Shown piece by piece: positions 1-7,939 of a stretch of 64,000 nt of DNA. The notes beneath the pieces are model-generated. The model was not told where the DNA came from. It did no database searches and saw only the letters and a program-made list of their open reading frames with translations. Origin of the DNA: Bin80 sp965209015 (lineage in GTDB: Bacteria; Bacteroidota; Rhodothermia; Rhodothermales; Bin80); the NCBI GenBank assembly GCA_965209015.1, contig OZ242367.1, forward strand, positions 3,100,001-3,164,000, in the 5' to 3' direction. The first letter of the stretch is position 1; each line of letters starts with the position of its first letter. The translations under genes and the position numbers were made by a program.

Positions 1-377
1 ACGGCCTTTGCCCGAGTCATTAGTTCATGCGCATTGAATGGTTTTCCCATATAATCATCTGCACCAGCATCTAAACCTCGGACACGATCTCCCACAGAAT
101 CACTCCCAGAAACAATAATCACAGGAGTATGACAGCCGAACTCTCGGATCTGTTGCACAAGTGTTAATCCATCCAATCCTGGCATGGTCACATCCAGGAT
201 GGCGACATCCAGAAACATTTCGGATTGAAGAGCGATGGCTGCATCCAATCCATTGGTAGTGATCGTGACCTGCGCACCCTCTTTCTCAAAGACTCGCTGG
301 ATAGCCCGGGCCGTTGGAGCATGGTCTTCAGCTATGAGCACCTTGGAGAGTGATGTCAATGTTTCGGTGTAGATCAT
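1..377 (-). CDS. Response regulator, receiver domain (partial, runs off window start)
   Basis: This is the N-terminal part of a two-component response regulator; the C-terminal output domain lies outside the window. Translating from the ATG at 377 gives a CheY-like receiver: an acidic pair in IAEDHAP (residues 15-21), the phospho-acceptor aspartate in LDVTMPG (Asp62), the strand VIIVSG carrying the switch Ser, and the conserved Lys in GADDYMGKPF. Its ATG overlaps the stop codon of the upstream histidine kinase by 4 nt (ATGA), so the pair is probably translationally coupled and works as one phosphorelay. Whether the output is DNA binding cannot be told. Confidence 0.9.
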   Translation of the reverse strand, partial: MIYTETLTSLSKVLIAEDHAPTARAIQRVFEKEGAQVTITTNGLDAAIALQSEMFLDVAILDVTMPGLDGLTLVQQIREFGCHTPVIIVSGSDSVGDRVRGLDAGADDYMGKPFNAHELMTRAKA

Positions 378-1030
378 GGGAACGAGAGGAAAAGCGTTTT
401 GGGAAAGAGAATACGAAGCACGGTGCCGACACCAACTGTACTAGCAACGTCAATTCGTCCTCCATGCGCATGGACAATCTCCTGAGCAATAGCCAGCCCC
501 ATACCACTACCGGGAACACTGGAGTTTCCTCGAAAATGTGGTTTGAAGATATGAGGAAGATATTCGGGTGGAATCCCATACCCACGATCTCGGATCCGGA
601 GTTGGACTCCCTCAGATTGCAGGTCTGCAGCAATCACAATCTGCGTCGGTTGGCTGTAAGCCACGGCATTATCTAGTAGGTTGGTAAGAAGTCGTCCCAA
701 CGCTGGTCCATCCCCTTGGATGAGTGGTAATTCTACTTTTGTATGCAACTGGAATGTGTATCCGGGATGTAACTTCTGGTAGATGGAAGCTGTGTCTTTG
801 ATGAGAGCCACCAAGTCTACGGCATCATATGCTGAGGCTCCTTGACTCGGTTCAAGAACACGGCGCGTGATTTGAATGAGGTGATGGATCTGATCGGCAA
901 TGACGGTATGACAGGCTTGGCGTTCTGGATCATTGGGATCCATGGTGCGGAGACGATCATTGTAGAGGGCAATGGCATTCAGGGGTGTTTTCATATCATG
1001 AGACAGATTGGCAAGACGTAGTTGAGTCAT
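374..1030 (-). CDS. Histidine kinase lacking a sensor domain
   Basis: A 218-residue kinase core that would phosphorylate the overlapping response regulator. The H-box is LSHDMKTPLNAI with His11 as the phosphorylation site. The N-box is LLTNLLDNA (residues 113-121), G1 is DRGYGIPP (148-155) and G2 is GSGMGLA (174-180), so DHp and HATPase domains are complete. There is no transmembrane segment or PAS/GAF domain, because the protein starts about 10 residues before the H-box. The same frame is closed by TGA at 1064-1066 and is open again upstream to about 1267, so an older longer protein cut by a nonsense change is possible but not shown. As it stands it is a soluble kinase that may need a separate sensor. 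Confidence 0.85.
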   Translation of the reverse strand: MTQLRLANLSHDMKTPLNAIALYNDRLRTMDPNDPERQACHTVIADQIHHLIQITRRVLEPSQGASAYDAVDLVALIKDTASIYQKLHPGYTFQLHTKVELPLIQGDGPALGRLLTNLLDNAVAYSQPTQIVIAADLQSEGVQLRIRDRGYGIPPEYLPHIFKPHFRGNSSVPGSGMGLAIAQEIVHAHGGRIDVASTVGVGTVLRILFPKTLFLSFP

Positions 1031-1354
1031 CAGGTTTAGGATTATATTGATGGAAAATGGAGTTCAATCAAGCGTGTAAGCAGTAAATTTGGATTCCGTC
1101 TGAAGTTGGATCAGACGTAACAAGGAATTCAAGGCACATTGATGGATCTGTGTTGTCTGGACAGTAATTATGCCGACTTGAAAAATCCTGCCATACCTGC
1201 ATACCAAGAGACCGCAGGTAGTCATCTCAGAGAGACGAGGCCTATCAAAAGCTGGAAGTTGTTTCATAAATTTGGAACTAGATGTGAATTTGCTTGCATC
1301 GCATTGTCAATACACATATAATATATAAATATTACATGTAAAAATCAAATAAAC
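1031..1354. other. Intergenic stretch, no supported gene
   Basis: No convincing gene. The minus strand is open from 1267 to the TGA at 1064 in the kinase frame, but the 67-residue product has no recognisable domain. The end near 1310-1345 is AT-rich. Confidence 0.4.
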
Positions 1355-1716
1355 ATGTCACGCTATGGAAACGGTTATGTAAGCGGTCTGGATATGACTT
1401 TGGATTTTGTTGGGTTAGAACGCCTGTATTTCTACTTCACAGGCATGGGAACCCATCTAGACAGATTCCGTCTGCGAACGAGTTCACAGAACTTATCAGA
1501 GATATGTCGGCTTCTTCTCTGGACAGCAAGATTGACTCACTTGAAGCCTCATTTACCAATAAGTTTGAAGTACTCAACACAACACTGGCAATTCGACTGG
1601 ATGCCCAGAATAAGATCCACAATACGAATTACAACACGTTAATCTGGCTTCTTGGGATTCTGACCATGATGAGATTATTTGATCTTTTTGCGAGTCTCTT
1701 CAACTTAGGAGGGTGA
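1355..1716 (+). pseudogene. Frameshifted small coiled-coil/membrane protein (DUF1640-like)
   Basis: Two frames together look like one small protein. The first, from ATG 1355, contains MTLDFVGLERL and GMGTHLD. The second takes over at about 1457-1465 and reads IPSANEFTELIRDMSASSL, then a coiled coil (SKIDSLEASFTNKFEVL) and a hydrophobic C-terminal segment (YNTLIWLLGILTMM) ending at 1716. The second frame has no ATG between the TAA at 1339 and the internal ATG 1504. The layout (short head, coiled coil, C-terminal TM helix) resembles small DUF1640/CCDC90-type proteins that lie near mobile elements. A 70-residue product from ATG 1504 could still be made. The frameshift is my reading; the family assignment is weak. 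Confidence 0.45.
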
Positions 1717-2248
1717 CGAACTGAATGTCAAGGTGTGAGATATCCATGACCCGATAGAGTAATGTGTGGGAGTGCAAGAGATCAGGAAGGCCTATCAGAT
1801 CGAAATCCCAATTTACATGACTTGTTGATGAAGGTCAAAGTGTTTCTCAATTCGTATCTTTGTGGTGTGTCAATCATCTTTCGTGGGATGTTAGGTAGTT
1901 GGATCCTCCTTCCCACAAGATGAATCCCTTACAGTTCGGGATAACTGTAGGGGATTTTTTTGTAGACTTGGGAAACTTACTCAATGATCAGCAATATTGA
2001 GACGATGGGCGATCCCTCCTATCCGCTACGGTTGCTTGCCAAAGTCATTACCGTCAGCTTAGAGACGAACAAGCTAGTTGACCAGTTGCAAGACATCGAA
2101 TTCTCATGATGCCGGAGTAGATCAAGAAGTCCAACACTCAGCTAGCTTACCCATGTATCCAGCAGGCTGCTAAAATCGAATAACTAACTCTTGAGTACGA
2201 CGACTCTTGTCTTTGATGTTTTTCATGTGATTGGTTTTGCAACACCTG
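1717..2248. other. Intergenic region with terminator and possible untranslated RNA
   Basis: No open frame of note. A strong intrinsic terminator sits at 1923-1961 more than 200 nt after the last stop codon, so a short non-coding transcript or a long 3' UTR is possible. 1980-2230 has only short frames that I cannot assign. Confidence 0.4.
1923..1961 (+). terminator. Rho-independent terminator
   Basis: A hairpin with arms AATCCCTTACAGTT and AACTGTAGGGGATT around a 6-nt loop, followed directly by a T run at 1955-1961. It points rightward and would end any transcript coming from 1355-1716. Confidence 0.85.
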
Positions 2249-3010
2249 ATGCCCAAGAAATCACTCTGGTTACTTGTTTTTGTACTTTCGGCTCAACTGA
2301 TCTCAGGTTGCAGTGCACTCAGACAGTCCATTCAAAATCAGCCCTGTGCTTTGAATGCGTCCCAACCATACGATACCGTTCACGTTAACCCTGTCTTGCA
2401 TACCGTCTCCCTGCACTGGAAAAACCCCGAAACAGATCAACCCTTCAAAACCATCCAAAATATCCTTGAGTGGCTTGAGAGTGGTGAGGACTCAGTCATT
2501 GCGGTGACCAATGCGGGGATCTTTGAGCCGGGATTAATCCCCACAGGCCTCTATGTGGAGAATGGACATGAACTACGCCCACTAAATCTTGAAGATGGGT
2601 ATGGAAATTTCTTTCTCAAACCCAATGGAGTCTTCTTCATCAATCAGAACCAGTTCAGGATTCAAGAGTCCAGCAGCTTTCATGAAACTCAACCTGTCGT
2701 AGACTATGCACTACAATCCGGCCCACTCCTTTTACGAGAAAATCAAATCCATCCTGCCTTCACGCCTGGCTCTGCCAATTGCCGCCTGCGAAGTGGAATC
2801 GGAATATCTTCAGACGGACGTCCTATCATTGCCATCAGCAATGGGGCTGTCAATTTTTATGATTTTGCAATTTGGTTTCGAGATACTGCGGAAGCAACGG
2901 ATGCACTCTATCTGGATGGAGCAATCAGTGCTCTTTTTACAGGAGAGAGCACGCGGAGCTCAGGCGAGACGTATGCAGGATTTCTGGTCGTAACCACGAA
3001 AAGAGAGTAG
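2249..3010 (+). CDS. Phosphodiester glycosidase family lipoprotein (NAGPA/DUF2233-like)
   Basis: A secreted lipoprotein of about 253 residues. The start is taken as ATG 2249 because MPKKSLWLLVFVLSAQ leads straight into a hydrophobic signal and lipobox LISGC; an upstream in-frame TTG at 2231 is possible. The body matches the NAGPA/YigE (DUF2233) fold: AVTNAGIFEPG near the start, a GVFF strand, QSGPLLL, the catalytic-region stretch NCRLRSGIGIS, and near the end LYLDGAISALF, the usual family motif. Members cleave phosphodiester-linked sugars such as uncovered GlcNAc phosphodiesters. The gene converges on tRNA-Gln, whose 3' end directly follows the stop. Confidence 0.85.
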   Translation: MPKKSLWLLVFVLSAQLISGCSALRQSIQNQPCALNASQPYDTVHVNPVLHTVSLHWKNPETDQPFKTIQNILEWLESGEDSVIAVTNAGIFEPGLIPTGLYVENGHELRPLNLEDGYGNFFLKPNGVFFINQNQFRIQESSSFHETQPVVDYALQSGPLLLRENQIHPAFTPGSANCRLRSGIGISSDGRPIIAISNGAVNFYDFAIWFRDTAEATDALYLDGAISALFTGESTRSSGETYAGFLVVTTKRE

Positions 3011-3083
3011 TTGCCCCGCCAGGATTCGAACCTGGAACCTCCTGGTCCAGAGCCAGGCGCTCTGCCAATTGAGCTACAGGGCA
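3011..3083 (-). tRNA. tRNA-Gln (anticodon CTG)
   Basis: The minus strand folds as a full cloverleaf of 73 nt: a 7-bp acceptor stem (TGCCCTG with CGGGGCA), a D arm from GCTC/GAGC, an anticodon stem CCTGG/CCAGG with loop CTCTGGA giving anticodon CTG, and a T arm CCAGG-TTCGAAT-CCTGG. The U1-A72 pair is typical of bacterial tRNA-Gln. The discriminator is A and CCA is not encoded. It ends immediately after the convergent glycosidase gene. Confidence 0.93.
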
Positions 3084-3332
3084 GTTGATCATTTATTCAA
3101 TCTCATTCAAATTGGTTCCGATTGTAATCCCCCAACTCCCCCCTCTCGTTCTATGATCTGCACAATTCTATTCGGTACGAGAATCCGAAATGAATCCAAA
3201 AAAACTCTCAGAGTACATCCCAAAAATAGGCCTCATTCCTCTCTCATCTGAAAAGGTCCGAAACGTATGGGTTCGCTGACTACCACATCTATGATTCTTT
3301 AAGCTAAGCTTGTAATACAGATCCTTTGCCTA

Positions 3333-3611
3333 TCAATTTCTTTTAGCATCCTCCAAGTGCAGGATGTACTCTTTTGCACGCTCACGATCACCAATCCTCC
3401 GATATAATTCTGCCAAGTACTGGATCAGTAAGGTGCGCTCTGCTCCATCAAGCAAGTCTATGCCAGTTTCCGCCATGTGAGCATACTTGATCGCCTCATC
3501 AAGATTATTTCTCAGAAGAAAGGCTAAGTCAAATGCTGCCCTTATAGCAAGATCCGTGTCCAGTGATGCACACTGTAACAGGTATGCAAGCGCACCTCGT
3601 AGCTCTCCAAG
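3333..3611 (-). pseudogene. In-frame continuation of the TPR lipoprotein beyond an amber codon
   Basis: After the TAG at 3612-3614 the same reading frame stays open for 92 more codons to TGA at 3333-3335. The translated stretch continues the helical repeats of the upstream gene: GALAYLLQCASLDTDLAIRA, then NNLDEAIKYAHMAE, then TLLIQYLAELYRRIGDRERA and a polar end LEDAKRN. It therefore looks like the original C-terminus, cut off by a single nonsense change. It has no start codon or ribosome site of its own. Suppression or readthrough is possible but TAG serves as an ordinary stop elsewhere in the window. Confidence 0.75.
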
Positions 3612-4721
3612 CTAACGTTGCTTCTGGGCAAGATTGTAGGTCATCACTCCGTAGTCATCTACTAGATCGCTCATATCTAAATTTTCCGCGACTAACTGCT
3701 GCATGAATCCGGTTGCCTCCTCCTCGGAGCCTGATGCATAGGTTGCCAGTGCTAACTGATGCTGTACCTCAATCCGTGCAATATCGCTCTGAACATCCTC
3801 AAGCAATCGTCGCAAGCCCTCTACCGCCTTCGTGGGATTCCATGATGCTTCGCTCATGAGCGAGTCAAATCGTTTCCGTGCCCTCAGATTCCCACCATCC
3901 CATGCCAACCAGAGACTATCTGCGTGGATCAGTGCCCGTTCTTCCTCCGTGCGCTGCCAAGGCATCGCCTTGGATAAGGATGCACGAGCGAGCGAACCCC
4001 GATCAGCGAGTGCAAACGATCGACTCGCACGTACATGATACGCGAACAACGCGACTGAATCAGGTGAATGATGAATTCCCATCTCTACATCATCCAATGC
4101 AACCTGTGCCGCACGATCCCAAAGTGCACCCGCCTTCATGGCTGAGGCTTCATAGAGACTCCCCTCATGTGCTTCTGCTAACAGCGCAATGAAATCATGC
4201 CGGTCCTGATTCCATAAAACCAGACGTTCCAGAACATGTAGTTGTTCCTGTATCGCGCCAGATCGCCGAAAGCGCTCCGCAAGAATCTTATATACATGGG
4301 CCAGCCACTGCCTCGCTTCGTCATCAAATGGGTCCGCCTCCAGAGCATCCTCAAGTTTTTCAGCTGCGGTATCCAGCAATTCAAGAGCCTGCAAACTATC
4401 TGCCTCAGATAACTGGTCAAGCATATCTGCACCTGCATTAAATGAAGTCAACGCACGCACGGTATCCCGTGTCGTTGACTCAGGTGCGAGTTGGATGAGA
4501 CGATTAGCAAGATCCGCCAATTCTCGACCTTCCTCTGCAAGATCTGCCGCTCTTTCTGCATCCTTTGCGAACGACTTTTCGGCGAGTTGCCATGCAGTTT
4601 GAACTTGAATACTGTCCACACCTGCCAATAGTGGTCTGGATGGTTTAAGGGACTCTACCATGATCTGGGAACCGCCGCATCCGGTAGTCAAAAGTACAAG
4701 AAAGTAGATAAAGATTCTCAT
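3612..4721 (-). CDS. TPR lipoprotein, last gene of the pilus/ExbBD array
   Basis: The start is ATG 4721, overlapping the TonB-like gene's stop by 4 nt (ATGA). It gives MRIFIYFLVLLTTGC, a lipoprotein signal with lipobox LTTGC. The mature protein is almost all alpha-helical and acidic, with tandem tetratricopeptide-like pairs such as DTAAEKLEDALEADPFDDEA followed by RQWLAHVYKILAERF. The length is 369 residues to the amber codon at 3612-3614, or 462 if the codon is read through. TPR lipoproteins next to ExbB/ExbD/TonB genes are usually periplasmic scaffolds at the outer or inner membrane, so here it may hold the energising module to the pilus machinery (inference). Confidence 0.8.
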   Translation of the reverse strand: MRIFIYFLVLLTTGCGGSQIMVESLKPSRPLLAGVDSIQVQTAWQLAEKSFAKDAERAADLAEEGRELADLANRLIQLAPESTTRDTVRALTSFNAGADMLDQLSEADSLQALELLDTAAEKLEDALEADPFDDEARQWLAHVYKILAERFRRSGAIQEQLHVLERLVLWNQDRHDFIALLAEAHEGSLYEASAMKAGALWDRAAQVALDDVEMGIHHSPDSVALFAYHVRASRSFALADRGSLARASLSKAMPWQRTEEERALIHADSLWLAWDGGNLRARKRFDSLMSEASWNPTKAVEGLRRLLEDVQSDIARIEVQHQLALATYASGSEEEATGFMQQLVAENLDMSDLVDDYGVMTYNLAQKQR

Positions 4722-5659
4722 TGTAGTGTGAGTTGCATTTTGTCCCACCATGCGAGAAAGACATCATAATGGAGCACCGCATCTATGCTGGATGCTGCAC
4801 GCTCTTCCGAAGTGATCCCGGTAATCTCATTTCCACTCCGACGAGCAGAACCCACTCGAAATCGTCTCCCCTCTCTCTTGAAGCTCGGATCAACGATATA
4901 AAAGGTGACATCCCTCTTAACAATTACGACATGTAATTCTTCCGATGGCATCCGAGCCATCAGATAAATCTCCCATACATCGCCCCTGTGCTCGAGATGA
5001 GCGACAGAACTCAGATTCCCCGGCTGATAGTCAACATGCCGTTTGATCCCCAGTGGAAGTTCGGACTCAGAAATCCGCATCCACTGGATAATTGCCTTTG
5101 CTTCCTCAGTTTGCAGAACTCGCTTTGTCGGTTTTGAGGTTTGGTGCTCAGGCCTCAGGATCACGGTTGGAGTATCCTGCCTTTCAGTGACTCCTGTAAC
5201 TACACGAGGAACCTGCTGACGCTCCAGTTGCAACTGTTCTGTACGAGGAGTCGCTCTGACCGCAATACTAGCCGAATTTGAATACCCCCTTGACGAAATA
5301 GACGGTGATGACATTTGGATACTCCTACGTACTGGATTGAGTGTAGTCTTTTTCGGTTGAACCTGCAACGCATTTGACCATGTCCTCTGGTTGGGAATGA
5401 TTTGAGAGACTCCCGATTCAATGGATGTGGGTAGCTGGGGCGTGCGTCGCCGAACGACCGGAGTAACTGGTATGGTTTCTTTCCCGGTGGGAGTGGGTAA
5501 AGAACTGAGTATAGGTGCATGACTTTCCGCAAATGTCAACTGTCGAAACTTGGATGTCTGACTGTGCACTTTCACCCAAGCCGCAAATACCCACAATAGA
5601 ACAAGCACTATGCTTGTCATCGCTCCTACAAGGATTCGCTCTTGTGTTTTTGTTTTCAT
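4718..5659 (-). CDS. TonB-like single-pass membrane protein
   Basis: A 313-residue protein with a short cytoplasmic N-terminus, one transmembrane helix at about residues 10-30 (ILVGAMTSIVLVLLWVFAAW), a long Pro/Ser/Thr/Gln/Arg-rich spacer at about 35-180 and a compact C-terminal domain at about 185-313. That is the architecture of TonB, and it lies directly after two ExbD genes and one ExbB gene with 4-nt overlaps. I do not recognise the canonical TonB C-terminal sequence, so partner specificity is probably different. The inferred role is to carry force from the ExbB/ExbD motor across the periplasm, perhaps to the usher encoded upstream. Confidence 0.6.
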   Translation of the reverse strand: MKTKTQERILVGAMTSIVLVLLWVFAAWVKVHSQTSKFRQLTFAESHAPILSSLPTPTGKETIPVTPVVRRRTPQLPTSIESGVSQIIPNQRTWSNALQVQPKKTTLNPVRRSIQMSSPSISSRGYSNSASIAVRATPRTEQLQLERQQVPRVVTGVTERQDTPTVILRPEHQTSKPTKRVLQTEEAKAIIQWMRISESELPLGIKRHVDYQPGNLSSVAHLEHRGDVWEIYLMARMPSEELHVVIVKRDVTFYIVDPSFKREGRRFRVGSARRSGNEITGITSEERAASSIDAVLHYDVFLAWWDKMQLTLQ

Positions 5660-6033
5660 GGTAGAACGGGTTCAATCGCGCATTGAAGGGCAGATGTACT
5701 GCATAGATCCAATAGAGTTACGACCTGCTGCACAGTGGCTTCTTGGACTGGAGCGAGCATGTATTGCAAAGAGGATTGGCTTCGCAGACAGTCACCAAGC
5801 TCCTCAAGTCCTCTCGTCTGGCACAGATTTCTCGAGTTATCCAACTGCTTCACCGTTCCACTCCAGTTCTGGTCAAAAGAAACTCGGGCAGCAATCACTT
5901 TTTGTGATGCTCCAGTCTTTTCAGGGAGCGCGACCTGCAACGTTGGATTTAATTCAGCCACCGATAAAAATGCCAGTAAAAGCAGAAGGCCAAGGTCAAT
6001 AAATCGGAGTAAATGTCCGCTGCCTCGTCTCAT
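5656..6033 (-). CDS. ExbD/TolR-like protein (second copy)
   Basis: A 125-residue protein with one N-terminal helix (HLLRFIDLGLLLLLAFLSVA) in which an Asp follows a short basic head, as in ExbD/TolR where a membrane Asp carries protons. The rest is a small periplasmic domain with three Cys and a C-terminal stretch (EATVQQVVTLLDLC) like the ExbD helix that precedes the last strand. It overlaps neighbours by 4 nt on both sides. Two unlike ExbD copies next to one ExbB are common in Bacteroidota-type loci. Confidence 0.75.
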   Translation of the reverse strand: MRRGSGHLLRFIDLGLLLLLAFLSVAELNPTLQVALPEKTGASQKVIAARVSFDQNWSGTVKQLDNSRNLCQTRGLEELGDCLRSQSSLQYMLAPVQEATVQQVVTLLDLCSTSALQCAIEPVLP

Positions 6034-6398
6034 GCCCCTCCCTCAGAGATTTGCCGCACCTTAAATGCAGCCTGCCGATCAAAATGTCGGACCACCTCAT
6101 GAATTGCCAGCATCCTTGCCGCGAGTGCATTCCCATCTGCAATAAACTCCACTTCTGTAGGCCCCGCATCTATGAGCAGTTTCAGCGCTTCCAAATCAAT
6201 AACCTCTCCCTCGGAAGTATAAAGACTACCATCTGCCGCAATGGCAATCTGAATTGGCCTAATAAGTTCTCCCTCCTCACTTAGCTCATAGGTCACCGGC
6301 AGCACGGGCCCTGAGGTCGTAAAGCTGGCTGCTGCCATCAGACTCAAAAGTAAGAGTAAAGTGATATCCACCAATCGCATGATCAATGATCCTTTCAT
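6030..6398 (-). CDS. ExbD/TolR-like protein (first copy)
   Basis: Start ATG 6398 is chosen because it overlaps the ExbB stop by 4 nt and gives the short head MKGSLIMRLVDITLLLLLSL with the membrane Asp of ExbD/TolR. An upstream in-frame ATG at 6449 lies deep inside exbB and is unlikely. The periplasmic part shows the ExbD pattern IQIAIAADGSLYTSEG, then IDLEALKLLI, VEFIADGNALAARM and a final helix. It should form the proton-conducting complex with the ExbB-like protein. Confidence 0.85.
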   Translation of the reverse strand: MKGSLIMRLVDITLLLLLSLMAAASFTTSGPVLPVTYELSEEGELIRPIQIAIAADGSLYTSEGEVIDLEALKLLIDAGPTEVEFIADGNALAARMLAIHEVVRHFDRQAAFKVRQISEGGA

Positions 6399-7048
6399 GC
6401 GCCTTCTTCCGCAATGGATAGCATACGGCTTCGGACTCTCTGAGCCCAATCCTGCGCAGATTCGATGTAGCGACTGACATATCCATGCATCACCGCCTCA
6501 AAGAACTCAAGAAGTATACTGGTGATAATGCCCAATAGTGTGGAGACCACCGCAATGGCAATGCCCGCGAAGATCGTCTGTGCATCACGAGTACCAGTCG
6601 AAAACAAGGCATAGATCCCAACCAGAGTACCCAATAGTCCAAGTCCGCCGGCTGTACTTGAACAATAGTTCACAATTCGCTGCGTACGTTGGTACGCGGC
6701 ATGTGCAGCAGTTGCAACCTCGCTGACCTCTTGACCCATGGCTTCTGGGCTGCGATGAAGCTGGAGGATGCCCGAAAGAAGCCGTGTATAGAGGCTATCC
6801 GCTGCACTACGATGAGCACTCCAAAGCGTCGGGATTGAGATAGACTCCAACTTTAAATCCCTCAGAGAGCGGGCAGCCAGATGCTCCCGAACAAGACGCA
6901 CTACACGTTGCATAAGTACGATCAATCCAGCAATCAGTACTGCCAAAATTGGCCACTGAAATCCACCTGCTTGACTGAACAGTTCAAGGATCGAAAAAGA
7001 TTGAACCTCTGGTGAGAGGATGGGAATTTCCTGTATGGTTTCTGTCAT
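6395..7048 (-). CDS. ExbB/TolQ/MotA-family proton channel protein
   Basis: A 217-residue protein with a first transmembrane helix at about 33-50 (WPILAVLIAGLIVLMQRVV), a cytoplasmic domain, then the diagnostic pair of helices: GGLGLLGTLVGIYALFSTG, an AIAVVSTLLGIITSIL stretch with the conserved small and Thr residues, and a C-terminal basic helix. Together with the ExbD proteins it should use the proton motive force. It starts 36 nt after the unknown gene at 7085-7939, the widest gap in the array, so an internal promoter is possible there. Confidence 0.9.
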   Translation of the reverse strand: MTETIQEIPILSPEVQSFSILELFSQAGGFQWPILAVLIAGLIVLMQRVVRLVREHLAARSLRDLKLESISIPTLWSAHRSAADSLYTRLLSGILQLHRSPEAMGQEVSEVATAAHAAYQRTQRIVNYCSSTAGGLGLLGTLVGIYALFSTGTRDAQTIFAGIAIAVVSTLLGIITSILLEFFEAVMHGYVSRYIESAQDWAQRVRSRMLSIAEEGA

Positions 7049-7084
7049 TATTTTAATGTTGAATTGTTTTATGCGAAGAACATT

Positions 7085-7939
7085 TTAGTTGAATTGGTTG
7101 ATCGTAGCCCCTACTGAACTTTCTACACTTTCTCTCCCAGTTCCTCTTTGACAAAGCCATACCTCTTCACTTTCGGTCTGAACTCTGCGGTTTCCCAGAC
7201 CACGAATCAGGGTTTCATATTTCCCTACTATGCCGGTCAGTGAGGCAAGTTGATCGGTAAAGCCTGGGTTCTCGTATGAGGATTGAAGTTTGTTAGACGC
7301 TTCAACCACTACCCGAGTGGACTCTACACTGGCAGTCAGGTTCAGGTCAGTGGATCTGGTTGGTGAATAACAGAGTGTTCGATGCGGGTTTTCTTGGTGA
7401 CTTTGCTCATCTGCGCCCAAGTTCGCCATGTCGGATCCCGTCTGATCTACTGCGACTCCACCGACCCCCCGACGGCTATCCGAACCCATAGAGCAAGAGA
7501 TCTCTTTGGCGGTGGCTTCATAGGTGACCGAAATAGATGTCGTACAGGTCTCTTCTAATTCATCCATAGCCAGGATTATCTGACCATGTCCCATCCCTTG
7601 TTTAGGATCCAAATTCCGATTTACGATTCCATCTATATCTATATACCAGACCTCTACTCCCCTGTCTGGTGTCCTGCATTCTTGCAAAAGATTTTGACTC
7701 CAAAGACGGACGCATGAACGATGGGATTGCCCCGCAAACACCTGACGTTTCAGTCGGAAAATTTCTCCCCCCATGACCCTATCATACCTTTCTCCTCGTA
7801 CAGGGGACAATATATTGTCCACCTGTATGGATGAACCCACATGGTTCCTATTGAAAAAGCGAACAACCCGATGCTTTGCAGTTGTAAGGTGCAACGGTAT
7901 ACAGGGATCTACCAGAATGAATTTTGGACTTTGGATCAT
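7085..7939 (-). CDS. Unknown protein between usher and ExbB genes
   Basis: I do not recognise this 284-residue protein. Its ATG overlaps the usher stop codon by 4 nt, so it is co-translated with the usher. There is no clear signal peptide or transmembrane segment. It has scattered cysteines, a middle section VWYIDIDGIVNRNLDPKQG, and a helical C-terminal part (FTDQLASLTGIVGKYETLIR). Its position between the usher and the ExbB/ExbD module makes it a candidate for an adaptor linking them, which is inference from gene order only. Confidence 0.55.
   Translation of the reverse strand: MIQSPKFILVDPCIPLHLTTAKHRVVRFFNRNHVGSSIQVDNILSPVRGERYDRVMGGEIFRLKRQVFAGQSHRSCVRLWSQNLLQECRTPDRGVEVWYIDIDGIVNRNLDPKQGMGHGQIILAMDELEETCTTSISVTYEATAKEISCSMGSDSRRGVGGVAVDQTGSDMANLGADEQSHQENPHRTLCYSPTRSTDLNLTASVESTRVVVEASNKLQSSYENPGFTDQLASLTGIVGKYETLIRGLGNRRVQTESEEVWLCQRGTGRESVESSVGATINQFN

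Noticed and set aside
1064..1267. Separate 67-residue minus-strand gene
   Set aside because: No domain or ribosome site; mentioned only as possible lost N-terminus of the kinase.
3612..3614. TAG read as pyrrolysine or a recoded codon
   Set aside because: TAG ends other intact genes in the window (for example 3008-3010 and 25666-25668) and no suppressor tRNA is seen here.
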